A program made the translations under genes and the position numbers. DNA of 64,000 nucleotides, from the NCBI RefSeq assembly GCF_019668465.1, contig NZ_AP024828.1, forward strand, positions 3,472,001 to 3,536,000, written 5' to 3'. The stretch comes from Mycobacterium senriense (GTDB lineage: Bacteria; Actinomycetota; Actinomycetes; Mycobacteriales; Mycobacteriaceae). Of this stretch, positions 37,391 to 45,666 are shown one piece after another. A model generated the notes under the pieces. The model had not been told where the DNA came from. It made no database searches and worked only from the letters and a program-made list of their open reading frames with translations. Numbering within the stretch: position 1 is the stretch's first letter; every line of letters begins with the position of its first letter.

Positions 37391-37415
37391 CGTTTGCGGG
37401 CGTGCGGGGCGGGTA
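37391..37415 (+). promoter_or_regulatory. Sigma F-type promoter before the cytochrome b561/molybdopterin operon
   Basis: CGTTT (37391-37395) is followed by 15 bases and GGGTA (37411-37415), which fits the mycobacterial sigma F pattern GTTT-N15-17-GGGTA. Transcription would start near 37421, a few bases before the GTG at 37426. The divergent gene is a sigma-factor regulator, which makes sigma F control plausible. Confidence 0.5.
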
Positions 37416-37425
37416 CCTCGCAGTC

Positions 37426-37926
37426 GTGGCAGATCTCGTGGCGCGACGGACGAGGGCGCTGTGGCGGCGTTTCCTGTCCTCACCTGTGCTGACCTTGAAC
37501 GGATGGGTGGCGTTCAACCTGCCGCGCACCGTGACCGCGTTGGGCGGGGGGCTGTTGACCGGGCTGGTGGGGGTGCACGTCTACATGCTGGCCGCCGAGC
37601 CCGACCTGCCCCGCTATTTCATCGCCTATGCGCTGGTGTTGGCGGCCGCGTGCCTGACCGCAGCGAGCGCCATGGTGGCCGGCATCAAACCTGGTGTGCC
37701 CCAGGCGGGTTGGTACCTCGGCAGTTTGGTCTGCTCGGCATTTCTCGCCCTGTATCTGGTCACTCGCTGGGTTGGCCTGCCCGGCCTGGCCACGATGACC
37801 GCCCGATGGGACTTCGCACCGGGGACATTGGGGATGGCTTGCGCGGCGGCGTTTATCGTCGTGCACACGACGGTGCTGTCGGGCATCAACGTGGCCTACC
37901 CGCGACGCCAACAGTGGTACGACTGA
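37426..37926 (+). CDS. Four-helix membrane protein next to cytochrome b561/molybdopterin gene
   Basis: This 166-residue membrane protein has about four hydrophobic helices, starting near LGGGLLTGLVGVHVYMLA, then YALVLAAACLTAASAMVAGI, LVCSAFLALYLVTRWVGLPG and ACAAAFIVVHTTVLSGINVA. It lacks motifs I can name. The start is uncertain: GTG at 37426 fits the promoter just upstream, while ATG at 37285 would add 47 polar residues. It ends 12 bases before the redox fusion gene and is probably its membrane partner. Confidence 0.7.
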   Translation: MADLVARRTRALWRRFLSSPVLTLNGWVAFNLPRTVTALGGGLLTGLVGVHVYMLAAEPDLPRYFIAYALVLAAACLTAASAMVAGIKPGVPQAGWYLGSLVCSAFLALYLVTRWVGLPGLATMTARWDFAPGTLGMACAAAFIVVHTTVLSGINVAYPRRQQWYD

Positions 37927-37938
37927 CGGAGCGCTGGC

Positions 37939-39429
37939 ATGACAGTGTTGGACTATCCGGTGTGGCTGCGCATCGACCATTGGCTGAACGTCTTGTTCGT
38001 GACGCTGATTCTGCGCAGCGGCATCGAGATTCTGGCCACCCACCCGAAGTTGTATTGGCACGACGACAGCAAGCCGGGCACCGAGTGGGCGCGCTTCACC
38101 CGAAAGGTGATGCCGCGCGACAGGATCTACGACACCCTGGATGAGGAGGAGGATTACAGCCCGTTCATTTCGTTGCCCGGCCGCGCGCAGCTCGGCGTGG
38201 GCCGCCACTGGCACTTCTTCGTGGTCATCGGCTGGATTCTGCTCGGCCTATCGTACTACATCCTGTTGTTCGCCACCGGCCAGTGGCATCGCTACTGGCC
38301 CGCTTCGTGGTCGATCTTCCCCGAAGCGTGGGACGACGTCGTCACCTATCTGACGTTCAATTTGCCGCCGGTGTTGCCCGGTGAGCCGTTGGACGCCATG
38401 CAGAAGCTGACCTACGCCGGGGTCGTCTTTGTTCTGGCGCCGTTTCAGATCCTCACCGGGGCCGCACAGTCTCCGGCAATCGAGGCGCGGTTCCCGTGGT
38501 ATGTCCAAATGTGGGGCGGCCGGCAATGGGCCCGAAGCCTGCACTTCTTGGGCCTCGTCGCGTTTTTGGTCTTCATAGTGATTCATCTATCGATGATTTT
38601 CTTCTGGGGCTGGGGGAGACTCACCGCGTCCATGATTTTCGGTGCCGTCCGTAACACGTACTGGGCGACCACAATCTCGTTGCTGATCATTGCGGCGATC
38701 ATCGCCGTCCACGTCGCGGCGACGGTCTGGAGTCTGCGCAACCCTCGGTCGGTGCAGCGCGTGCTGGGCGCGGTGGTCACCGCGGCGCGCCGGCTGCTGC
38801 TGCGTCCGCTGAACTCGCGGCAGAACTATCCGGCGCGCAAAATCTCCAAGCATCACCGCGTCAACGGAAAGCCGCCCACCAGCACGGAATACAAGGTTAT
38901 GGCGGTGCACAACTTCGTGGACTGGCGGCTGCGGGTCGGCGGGTTGGTGGAGAACCCCGTGATCCTGGACCTCGGTGCGCTGCGCGCGCTGGCCGAGTCC
39001 GAAACGCAATGTGTGATGCACAATTGCGTCCAGGGCTGGACCAGCATCGGCCAATGGACCGGAGTTCATCTGCATCAGCTGGTGGACCTGGTGCGGCCGC
39101 TGCCGCAGGCGCGCTACATCTGCTTTTTGACGATGCAGGACAACAGCACCGACGAGCCGGCGTCGCACGGCGGGGGCCAGTTCTATGAGGTGCTCGACCT
39201 CGAGTTCGCCGACAAGCCGCAGACCCTGCTCGCTTATGAAATGAACGGCGCGCCGCTGCCGATCCAGCACGGTGCACCATTGCGGCTACGGGTGGAAACC
39301 CAGGTGGGTTTCAAAATGGCCAAGTGGATCAACCAGATCGAATTCGTCGAGGACTACGCAGGGATCGGCATGGGTACCGGCGGCTGGCGCGAGGATCGCG
39401 TGTACTACGACAAGGACGTGGAAATCTGA
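37939..39429 (+). CDS. Cytochrome b561 / sulfite-oxidase-type molybdopterin fusion protein
   Basis: This 496-residue protein joins two modules. Residues 1-270 form a b-type cytochrome with several membrane helices and candidate haem His in RIDHWLNVLFV, RHWHFFVVIGW, SLHFLGLVAF and IVIHLSMIFFW. Residues 315-496 form a sulfite oxidase-like molybdopterin domain with NCVQGWTSIGQWTGVHL, whose Cys is the expected molybdenum ligand. It is comparable to MsrP and MsrQ on one chain, but the topology differs and no Tat signal is present. It probably passes electrons between the quinone pool and an oxidised substrate. First-position helices imply insertion in the cell membrane. Confidence 0.85.
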   Translation: MTVLDYPVWLRIDHWLNVLFVTLILRSGIEILATHPKLYWHDDSKPGTEWARFTRKVMPRDRIYDTLDEEEDYSPFISLPGRAQLGVGRHWHFFVVIGWILLGLSYYILLFATGQWHRYWPASWSIFPEAWDDVVTYLTFNLPPVLPGEPLDAMQKLTYAGVVFVLAPFQILTGAAQSPAIEARFPWYVQMWGGRQWARSLHFLGLVAFLVFIVIHLSMIFFWGWGRLTASMIFGAVRNTYWATTISLLIIAAIIAVHVAATVWSLRNPRSVQRVLGAVVTAARRLLLRPLNSRQNYPARKISKHHRVNGKPPTSTEYKVMAVHNFVDWRLRVGGLVENPVILDLGALRALAESETQCVMHNCVQGWTSIGQWTGVHLHQLVDLVRPLPQARYICFLTMQDNSTDEPASHGGGQFYEVLDLEFADKPQTLLAYEMNGAPLPIQHGAPLRLRVETQVGFKMAKWINQIEFVEDYAGIGMGTGGWREDRVYYDKDVEI

Positions 39430-39430
39430 G

Positions 39431-39754
39431 ATGACCGATACGGCGACCGAGGGAGTGGGGGTACGACCCGAGCTGATCAGCTTGGACACGGTGGCCCATC
39501 ATCGCGTGCTCGAACAGATCGAGGCGAAGGGCGGGCACTGTGAAGCCTGCGGCGCAACGGATTTCGCCGTCGGCGACGCCCTCTACCTCGGTTACCTGTT
39601 CTTGAACGAGGACGCCGACGCCTACATGGTTGCGCTGACCTGCCGCAACCCGGACTGCCCCAAGCCGCGGACCGCGATCAGACTGCGCGACACCGACTTT
39701 CTCACCTACGCAGCAAACGACTCGGACGCTTCCGGGGACGACGCCTCCCGCTAG
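39431..39754 (+). CDS. Small zinc-ribbon-like hypothetical protein
   Basis: This 107-residue soluble protein has CEACG and, 40 residues later, CRNPDCPKP, which could form a Cys4 zinc site. The C-terminus is polar and acidic. It starts one base after the redox fusion stop and is very probably in the same operon. It may help maturation or docking of the molybdopterin protein; no family is recognised. The last 53 bases overlap the convergent gene 39702-40121. Confidence 0.7.
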   Translation: MTDTATEGVGVRPELISLDTVAHHRVLEQIEAKGGHCEACGATDFAVGDALYLGYLFLNEDADAYMVALTCRNPDCPKPRTAIRLRDTDFLTYAANDSDASGDDASR

Positions 39755-40121
39755 CCTGACCGTCCGTCGATCCTGGAAGCCGCGGCCGAGCCAGGTCGAA
39801 TCGCTCTATCAGCGGCGACAACTCGCGAAGTTGGTCGCACAGCGATCGGAGCCGCCGCTGATCCTCGTCGCCGAGTTGGCCCAGCGAATCGTAATACGCC
39901 ACGCGCGGCAGCCGTCCCGCAAGAGCGGTACCCCACCTGATGCTCAGGTCATAGACCTCTTCGTCGTCGATATCGTCGTCGCGCTGTCCGAGTTGTCGGA
40001 GCGCCTCGATCTGCTCGCTGAGAAACGCGACGTCGTCGTCGATACTGACCGGCTTCCCGCCATGCGATGCCGCGCTTGTCTGGGCTCCATCCGGCGTCTT
40101 GCGCGACTCGTCAACGCTCAT
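39702..40121 (-). CDS. Hypothetical protein, acidic with basic tail
   Basis: This 139-residue protein has an acidic, helical middle (SIDDDVAFLSEQIEALRQLG, then DDDIDDEEVYDL) and a strongly basic C-terminus (RRRPRKRPSRLLRR). No family is recognised. ATG at 40121 has GGAGGG about 12 bases upstream. Its 3' end overlaps the convergent zinc-ribbon gene by 53 bases, which lowers confidence in the last 17 codons. Confidence 0.6.
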   Translation of the reverse strand: MSVDESRKTPDGAQTSAASHGGKPVSIDDDVAFLSEQIEALRQLGQRDDDIDDEEVYDLSIRWGTALAGRLPRVAYYDSLGQLGDEDQRRLRSLCDQLRELSPLIERFDLARPRLPGSTDGQASGRRRPRKRPSRLLRR

Positions 40122-40184
40122 GCCGAACGAATACCCTCCGGCGGTCCGGCTACACCGAACCGCCGTCAGGCAGAGTTCAAGCGA

Positions 40185-41390
40185 TCAGGCCGAGACCGGC
40201 TTCTTGGCCGGCGCGGACACCTTCATTAGCTTCATCAGGTTGCCGCCCATGATCTTGGCGATGTCGGATTCGGAGAAATCGGTGAGCTCGTCGACGAACG
40301 AGATCGGATCTTTCAGGCCTTCCGGGTGGGGCCAGTCGGAGCCGAACATCACCCGGTCGGTGCCGACCATGTTGACGATCTCGGTGAACCGGTCCTCCCA
40401 GAACGGAGTGATGTAGACGCACCGCTTGAACGCTTCGATCGGGTCTTCGCTGAACGACTGGGGCATCTTCTTGTAGACGCCCTTGAGGCCCTTGAACAGG
40501 TCCGGTACCCAGTCGGCGCCGTTCTCGATGGACAGGATCCGCAGCTCGGGGTTGCGCGACAGGGCGCCGTGGCACACCAGCGCGCCCATCGCGTCCAGGA
40601 TCGGCCGGTGGCCCATCGCGAAGCTGCGGAAGGGCGTCGGCTTGAACGGGAGGAACTCGTCGCCGGGCTCCCACACGTTCGCGAATTCGGAGTAACCGCT
40701 GTCCGAAGCGTGCATCGAGACCGGAATCTCGGCCTCGATGCAGGCCTGCCAGAACGGGTCGAACTCCTCGAGCCCGAAGGATCGGCTGCCCTTGTATCCG
40801 GGCACCGGTGCCGGGCGGACCAGCACGGTGCGGGCGCCGCGTTCCAGGCACCACTGGAGTTCTTCCAGCGCGCGATCGACGATCGGCAGCGTGATCACCG
40901 GGGTGGCGAAGATGCGGTCCTGGTAGTTGAACGTCCACTGCTCGTGCATCCACTCGTTGAGCGCGTGGATGACGTCGTGGGTCATCTCCGGGTCGTCCTT
41001 CATGCGCTCCTCGACCAGGCTGGCCAGCGTCGGGAACATCAGCGCGTAGTCGATGCCGAGCTCATCCATGACCTCCAGCCGCGCGCCCGGTTCGCGGAAC
41101 GCGGGGATGGCCTTCATCGGCTCCCCGAGGATCTCGCGGTAGGTCTTGCCCTGCGCACCGTTGCGGAAGTAGTCCTCCTGGGCTCCCGGCTTGGCGACCT
41201 TCTCGAAGGTGGGGTTGGGGATGTACTCGCTGATGTGGCCGCGCACAACGATTTTGGTGCGACCGCGAACCTGCACGTAGTCGATGACGTTCTTGCGCTT
41301 GTCCGGAAGGTACTTGGTCAGCGCTTCCTGCGGCTCGTACATGTGGTTGTCTGCGTCGAACACCGGGAAGGGCAGTTCGCGAGAGGGCAT
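40185..41390 (-). CDS. Amidohydrolase family protein (PF04909 type)
   Basis: This 401-residue protein is a paralogue of the one at 3549-4751. It has VFDADNHMYEP at the start, HASDSGY in the middle, LSIENGADWVP, and FGSDWPHPEG near the C-terminus. ATG at 41390 has AAGGAG about 7 bases upstream. It may be co-regulated with the TetR-hotdog gene upstream: a perfect 19-bp palindrome lies between them. Like its paralogue it probably acts on a carboxylated ring-derived compound; the reaction is unknown. Confidence 0.88.
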   Translation of the reverse strand: MPSRELPFPVFDADNHMYEPQEALTKYLPDKRKNVIDYVQVRGRTKIVVRGHISEYIPNPTFEKVAKPGAQEDYFRNGAQGKTYREILGEPMKAIPAFREPGARLEVMDELGIDYALMFPTLASLVEERMKDDPEMTHDVIHALNEWMHEQWTFNYQDRIFATPVITLPIVDRALEELQWCLERGARTVLVRPAPVPGYKGSRSFGLEEFDPFWQACIEAEIPVSMHASDSGYSEFANVWEPGDEFLPFKPTPFRSFAMGHRPILDAMGALVCHGALSRNPELRILSIENGADWVPDLFKGLKGVYKKMPQSFSEDPIEAFKRCVYITPFWEDRFTEIVNMVGTDRVMFGSDWPHPEGLKDPISFVDELTDFSESDIAKIMGGNLMKLMKVSAPAKKPVSA

Positions 41391-41425
41391 GGCGATCTCC
41401 TTACAGAAGTCTCAGTTCTCGCTGT

Positions 41426-41444
41426 GTGGTAACGACGTTACCAC
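41426..41444. promoter_or_regulatory. Palindromic operator before the amidohydrolase
   Basis: GTGGTAACGACGTTACCAC is a perfect 9-1-9 palindrome 35 bases before the amidohydrolase ATG. It lies between this gene and the TetR-hotdog gene. A related half (GGTTACC, 42568-42574) occurs upstream of the regulator itself, so the regulator probably binds here. Confidence 0.7.
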
Positions 41445-41487
41445 TTATGCGCAATCAGGTGTACCGGATCTGCGTCCCCGGATGGGC

Positions 41488-42519
41488 TCACTCGTCCGGC
41501 CAGCTGGGGAGCTTCGGTGTGGTCCCCTCGATCACGGCGAAGTTGACGGTGGCCGTCGCGAGCAGTTCATCGTCGCCGTCGCCGTAGATGTCCACCTGCA
41601 TCACCATCGCTCGTCGCCCGGATCGCAGCATCGTGGGCACCGCGAAGGCCGAGCCCTGGCGGACCGGCCGCAGGTAGCGGATGAACAGGTCCGCGGTGGT
41701 CATGGTGGTGCCTGGTCGCAGGTAGTCCAGCCCGAATTGTCCGCCCGCCACGTCGACGAGCGTGGCGATCAGGCCGCCCTGCAGCGCGCCTGACGTGTTG
41801 ACCACCGCGGGGCTGACCGGCATGGTCATGGCGAATTCGCCGTTGCGGGTGCCGGGGCGCATGCCGATCTGAGCGAACAGCTCGGCCAGCGACGGGGCGG
41901 CCGATTGTTCGTCGGCGTCGCGGATGCCCAGGGCGCGGCTGCAGAAGTCATAGAGCTGGCCGGCATCGACCGGCGATCCGTTCAATTCCGAACCGAGCCA
42001 ATGCAATCGCTGCGCACCCATCATCGTCTGCATGACGATGGCGGCCGCCGCGCCGACGTCCAGGCCGGGGCTGAAGACTCCCTCGGTGATGCCCTGCCCG
42101 ACGATGTCGCGGATCAGGCCGTGCAGGGGAGAGAGCACCCGGGCGTATTCGCGGGGCCGGGTCTCGGCCAGGTGCTGGTTGTAGAGCGTCAAAGCCCGGT
42201 TGAGGCTGTCCTGGGTGCTCGACTCCGGTTGCTGGCTGAGCCGGTCGATCAGCAACTTCAGCGCCGAGGTGCTGTCCAGCCCCGTGGTTTCGGCGCGCCA
42301 CGCCTGCACCGATTGGGCGATGGTTCGGTCGAAGAGTGCCAGCAGCAGTGCATCCTTGCTGCTGAAGTGTTGGTAGAAGGCGCGCAGCGACGTCTTGGAG
42401 CGCGCGACCACCTCTTGCACGGTGAAGTCGGTGCGGCCGGTCTCGCCCAGTATCGCCACGGCGGTCTTGATGAAGCGGTCGCCACGGGTGATCTCCACGT
42501 CGTCGCTGGGATCGGCCAT
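41488..42519 (-). CDS. TetR regulator fused to a hotdog thioesterase domain
   Basis: This 343-residue protein joins a TetR repressor (about 1-200: helix-turn-helix in DFTVQEVVARSKTSLRAFYQ and FSSKDALLLALFD) to a PaaI-like hotdog domain (about 215-343: NTSGALQGGLIATLVDVAGG, then TADLFIRYLRPV and AMVMQVDIYGDGDDELLATA). The hotdog part has the pattern of acyl-CoA thioesterases, so it may sense or hydrolyse an acyl-CoA and so switch DNA binding. ATG at 42519 is preferred (GGAAGGGGA upstream); ATG at 42540 is an alternative. Its likely target is the palindrome at 41426-41444 and a weaker site upstream. Confidence 0.88.
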   Translation of the reverse strand: MADPSDDVEITRGDRFIKTAVAILGETGRTDFTVQEVVARSKTSLRAFYQHFSSKDALLLALFDRTIAQSVQAWRAETTGLDSTSALKLLIDRLSQQPESSTQDSLNRALTLYNQHLAETRPREYARVLSPLHGLIRDIVGQGITEGVFSPGLDVGAAAAIVMQTMMGAQRLHWLGSELNGSPVDAGQLYDFCSRALGIRDADEQSAAPSLAELFAQIGMRPGTRNGEFAMTMPVSPAVVNTSGALQGGLIATLVDVAGGQFGLDYLRPGTTMTTADLFIRYLRPVRQGSAFAVPTMLRSGRRAMVMQVDIYGDGDDELLATATVNFAVIEGTTPKLPSWPDE

Positions 42520-42549
42520 GAGCGGTTGGTCCCCTTCCATAGCGCGCTG

Positions 42550-42579
42550 GTCGCGCTATGAGAATGAGGTTACCGCGAC
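42550..42579. promoter_or_regulatory. Inverted repeat upstream of the TetR-hotdog gene
   Basis: GTCGCG (42550-42555) and CGCGAC (42574-42579) flank GGTTACC, which resembles half of the palindrome at 41426-41444. It lies 30 bases before the regulator ATG and is a candidate autoregulatory site. Confidence 0.4.
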
Positions 42580-42601
42580 TGGCGGCCCCACATTGCAGGA
42601 A

Positions 42602-44119
42602 CTAGAAGGGCGGTGGTTCCGGGTCGGGCGGATGACCCGTGGTGATGAGGGGTGCTGCCGCCCGACTCGTTTCGCAGGCGATGCGGGCTGCGCGGTTATG
42701 CCGGCGTTCGCCGGCGATGTATTTCGCGCGGCTGTTGGCGCGGGTTCGCCGCCGTTGCGGCATCATCGCGGCACGATCGGTGCGGCGGTCGGGCCGCCGA
42801 GGCCGGGCTATCTCACCGGTGGGCGCACACAAGGACGGAAACAGCAGCGCGCTGCCTGGGGTAGTCACATGAGTGTGTCCCGACGGGGAGCGCCAGATTA
42901 CCGTCCCGTCCGACAGTTGCTGGTCCTGCCATCCCCAGAACGTCTTGATCAGATGATGTTGGCGGCAAAGACATTTCAGGTTGGACGCGTGCGTCGCGCC
43001 GCCCTGAGAGTGCGGGATCGTATGGTCGAGATCCGCTTCGGTTGCGGGGCGGTCGCACCCGGGGAAGCGGCACGTCAAGTCGCGGCAGCGCACGAAGTCG
43101 GCCAGCGCCTGTGAAGCGATGTACCCGCGCTCCGGCGGTGCGTCCCCGGGATGCACCAGGGGTCGCAGTCTCGACGAGTCGGCAAGTTGCGCAACCAACT
43201 CCGCAGGGACGAGCACGTCGGTACCGATGATCGAACCGGGATCTGGCGAGGCGCCGTCAACGGTGGATTGGTTGGCCACCACGTGGATCACGACCGGGCT
43301 GGGCACCGAGCGCGCGCCAGCGGAACATGTCGGCTGCCCGCAGCGACACTGCAACCGTTCGGCTCCGGCCGCCAATGCCCCCATCGCATCGGCGCGACGC
43401 TGCTGCAGAGTTCGCGGATCACCTCCACAAACAGTGCCGGCCAACGCATTCAGCCGAGCGTCCACAGCGCGGGCATCGGTGGTGAATAGTGTCGCCTGAA
43501 CCTCTGACAGGCCTTCGCCGCCGTCCCAGATCGAGAATTCGCGACCCGCCTGGTGTTCGCGGCGTCGCCGGACCGCGTCGCGGTCTGCCCGGGCAACCAC
43601 CCGATCCACCGCAGCGGCCAGTCGCCCGCGCGTCATCGTCGGCCACCGTTTCACTCGTAGCGCGAGCGTGGCGTCGACCGCGGCGATCACATCGGCATCG
43701 TCGATCAAGTCGGTGCGGAACACGATCGTCTGGAACGTCGAATAACTGATGTCACCGGAGACCAACGCGGAGCCCACTTTTGGCAGCCGGTTGCGCATGG
43801 CGCGCGAATAGTTCAGAAAACTCGACGCCAGCGCCTGGCTGATTCCCAGCGCGGCGGCGATCTCTGCGGATATGGAATCCCACGTGTCGGTCACCCAGGT
43901 CTCGCGCTCCCCGTATTGGCGCAGCCGCAGCATGTCGAGTTCGCCAATTGCCACCAGCCGCTCACCGGCGGCTTGGTTCTCCGCGCGCGACGACGAACAG
44001 ATCCGATCCAGCAAGGCCACGGACTCCGGGGTGGCGGCCGGGCATAGACGCGCGAACTTGGCGTCAAACCGAGCGATCACCTCTGGTGGCGATGCACGGC
44101 CCGTCGTCGCTTCGAACAT
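42602..44119 (-). CDS. DUF222/HNH endonuclease domain protein (13E12 family)
   Basis: This 505-residue protein has the DUF222 helical part in the N-terminal 330 residues and a C-terminal HNH nuclease domain: CRFPGCDRP, then ADLDHTIPHSQGGATHASNL and CRQHHLIKTFWGW. The family is very common in mycobacteria as 13E12-type repeated genes; function is unproven, with mobile-DNA or nuclease roles suggested. ATG at 44119 is used because the family-like start (MFEATTGRASPPEVIARFDA) begins there. A divergent relative at 61453-62712 brackets the block between them. Confidence 0.88.
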   Translation of the reverse strand: MFEATTGRASPPEVIARFDAKFARLCPAATPESVALLDRICSSSRAENQAAGERLVAIGELDMLRLRQYGERETWVTDTWDSISAEIAAALGISQALASSFLNYSRAMRNRLPKVGSALVSGDISYSTFQTIVFRTDLIDDADVIAAVDATLALRVKRWPTMTRGRLAAAVDRVVARADRDAVRRRREHQAGREFSIWDGGEGLSEVQATLFTTDARAVDARLNALAGTVCGGDPRTLQQRRADAMGALAAGAERLQCRCGQPTCSAGARSVPSPVVIHVVANQSTVDGASPDPGSIIGTDVLVPAELVAQLADSSRLRPLVHPGDAPPERGYIASQALADFVRCRDLTCRFPGCDRPATEADLDHTIPHSQGGATHASNLKCLCRQHHLIKTFWGWQDQQLSDGTVIWRSPSGHTHVTTPGSALLFPSLCAPTGEIARPRRPDRRTDRAAMMPQRRRTRANSRAKYIAGERRHNRAARIACETSRAAAPLITTGHPPDPEPPPF

Positions 44120-44160
44120 ACATTCGACTATAGGGCGCGGCTCCGACAAACCTTCGCGCG

Positions 44161-45666
44161 TCAGCCGCCCCGGGCCTCGATCATCGCCGAGCGGTTGACC
44201 TTGGTCGCCGCGGTCCGCGGAATCGCGTCGACGAACTCGACGGTCTTGGGCGCCTTGTACGGGGCGAGGCGACTCTTCGCGTACTCGATCACCTGCTGCT
44301 CGGACAGCGGCGCGGCGCCGTCGGTTTCGGCGCGCTGGATGACCGCGTGCACCCGGCGTCCCCATTGCTTATCGGCCAGCCCGATCACGACGACGTCCGC
44401 GATGCCGGGGTGGCCTGCGAGTGCGGACTCGACTTCGGCCGGAAAGACGTTGGCGCCCCCGGTGACGATCATGTCGACACGGCGATCGACGATGTAGAGG
44501 AAGCCGTCCTCGTCGAGGTGGCCGATGTCGCCGGCCGAGCGGAAGCCGTCCTCGGTCGACGGCAGCGCGGGCGCCCCACCCAGGTAGCGGTAGCCCGCGC
44601 TCATCGGCGCCCGCAGGTAGATGTCCCCGTCCTCGCCGGGCCCCAGCGGTCGTTTGTCGGCGTCCAGGATCCTGATCTCGGTGTCACGGAAGCCGCGGCC
44701 CACACTGCCCGGGTGCGCGAGCCACTCGTCGCCGCGCAACGCCGTGAGCCCGAGGTTTTCGGTCATGCCGTATGCCGTCACCATCTGCTCGGGGCTGAGC
44801 AATTCGAACCAGGTATGCAGCAGCGACGGCGGCATCACCGCGGCGCCCTGCAGGACGAACACGATGCTGGACAGGTCCCGCTCGCGCACGTCGGGCCGGG
44901 CCGCGATGCGCGCCAGCATGGTGGGCGTTGCGGTGAAGTTGGTGATCCGAAAACGTTCGATGACATCGAGAACCAGTGCCGCGTCGAACTTTTCGAGGAT
45001 GACCAGATGGTCGCCGCCCAGCATCATCAGGAAGGTGGCGAAGCCGTTGGTGTGATACATCGGCGCGGGCACCATGATGGTTTGCGGCTGGGCCACCGGC
45101 GTCCAGTTCGACAGGAAAGGTTCGCCCTGTTGCGGGATCCACAGCGACGGCGCCAGGTTGAGGATCACCTTGGGCACGCCGGTGGACCCGCTGCTGCAGA
45201 TTCCGTTGGCGGTGGGCGAGACGGCGACCGGTAGGGCGTCAGCGGACTCGGCGGCCGCGCGGGCGTCGAGTTCCCAGCGGGTCTGTTCGTCGACGACGAC
45301 GGCGGGATCGATCACCGCCCGCACCCGATCGCGCTCCCACTCGGGCAGATCCCAGTGCATGGGGACCGGAACCGCGCCGATCTTCCAGCACCCCAGCGTG
45401 GCAAGCACAAGATGTCTGGAATTCGGGATAGCAAGCGCGACAAATGAACCCGTTTGGGCCCCCCTGGCAGCCAGAGCCCGTCCCCACTGGTTGGCGCGAG
45501 CATCGAGTTCGCCGAAAGTCAGCGGCTCCGCGGTGCCATCGAGCGCGACAATGGTGACGCCCGGGTCGTCGCGCCGATCTTCGGCCAGCTGCTGCAGTTT
45601 GATCCCGAAGGGGACTCCCTCGTCGAACGGATTCGGCGTCACCGCGGCCGCGGGGGATTCGGTCAT
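44161..45666 (-). CDS. AMP-dependent acid-CoA ligase
   Basis: This 501-residue ANL-superfamily enzyme has the ATP loop SSGSTGVPK, A5 YGMTENLG, the hinge-region YIVDRRVDMIVTGG and the C-terminal TAATKVNRSAM with the catalytic Lys. It is distinct from the FadD19-like ligases elsewhere in the window. It is the last gene of an operon that begins at 49999 with four acyl-CoA dehydrogenases; ATG at 45666 overlaps the preceding stop as ATGA. It probably activates the acid that the dehydrogenases then desaturate. Confidence 0.88.
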   Translation of the reverse strand: MTESPAAAVTPNPFDEGVPFGIKLQQLAEDRRDDPGVTIVALDGTAEPLTFGELDARANQWGRALAARGAQTGSFVALAIPNSRHLVLATLGCWKIGAVPVPMHWDLPEWERDRVRAVIDPAVVVDEQTRWELDARAAAESADALPVAVSPTANGICSSGSTGVPKVILNLAPSLWIPQQGEPFLSNWTPVAQPQTIMVPAPMYHTNGFATFLMMLGGDHLVILEKFDAALVLDVIERFRITNFTATPTMLARIAARPDVRERDLSSIVFVLQGAAVMPPSLLHTWFELLSPEQMVTAYGMTENLGLTALRGDEWLAHPGSVGRGFRDTEIRILDADKRPLGPGEDGDIYLRAPMSAGYRYLGGAPALPSTEDGFRSAGDIGHLDEDGFLYIVDRRVDMIVTGGANVFPAEVESALAGHPGIADVVVIGLADKQWGRRVHAVIQRAETDGAAPLSEQQVIEYAKSRLAPYKAPKTVEFVDAIPRTAATKVNRSAMIEARGG

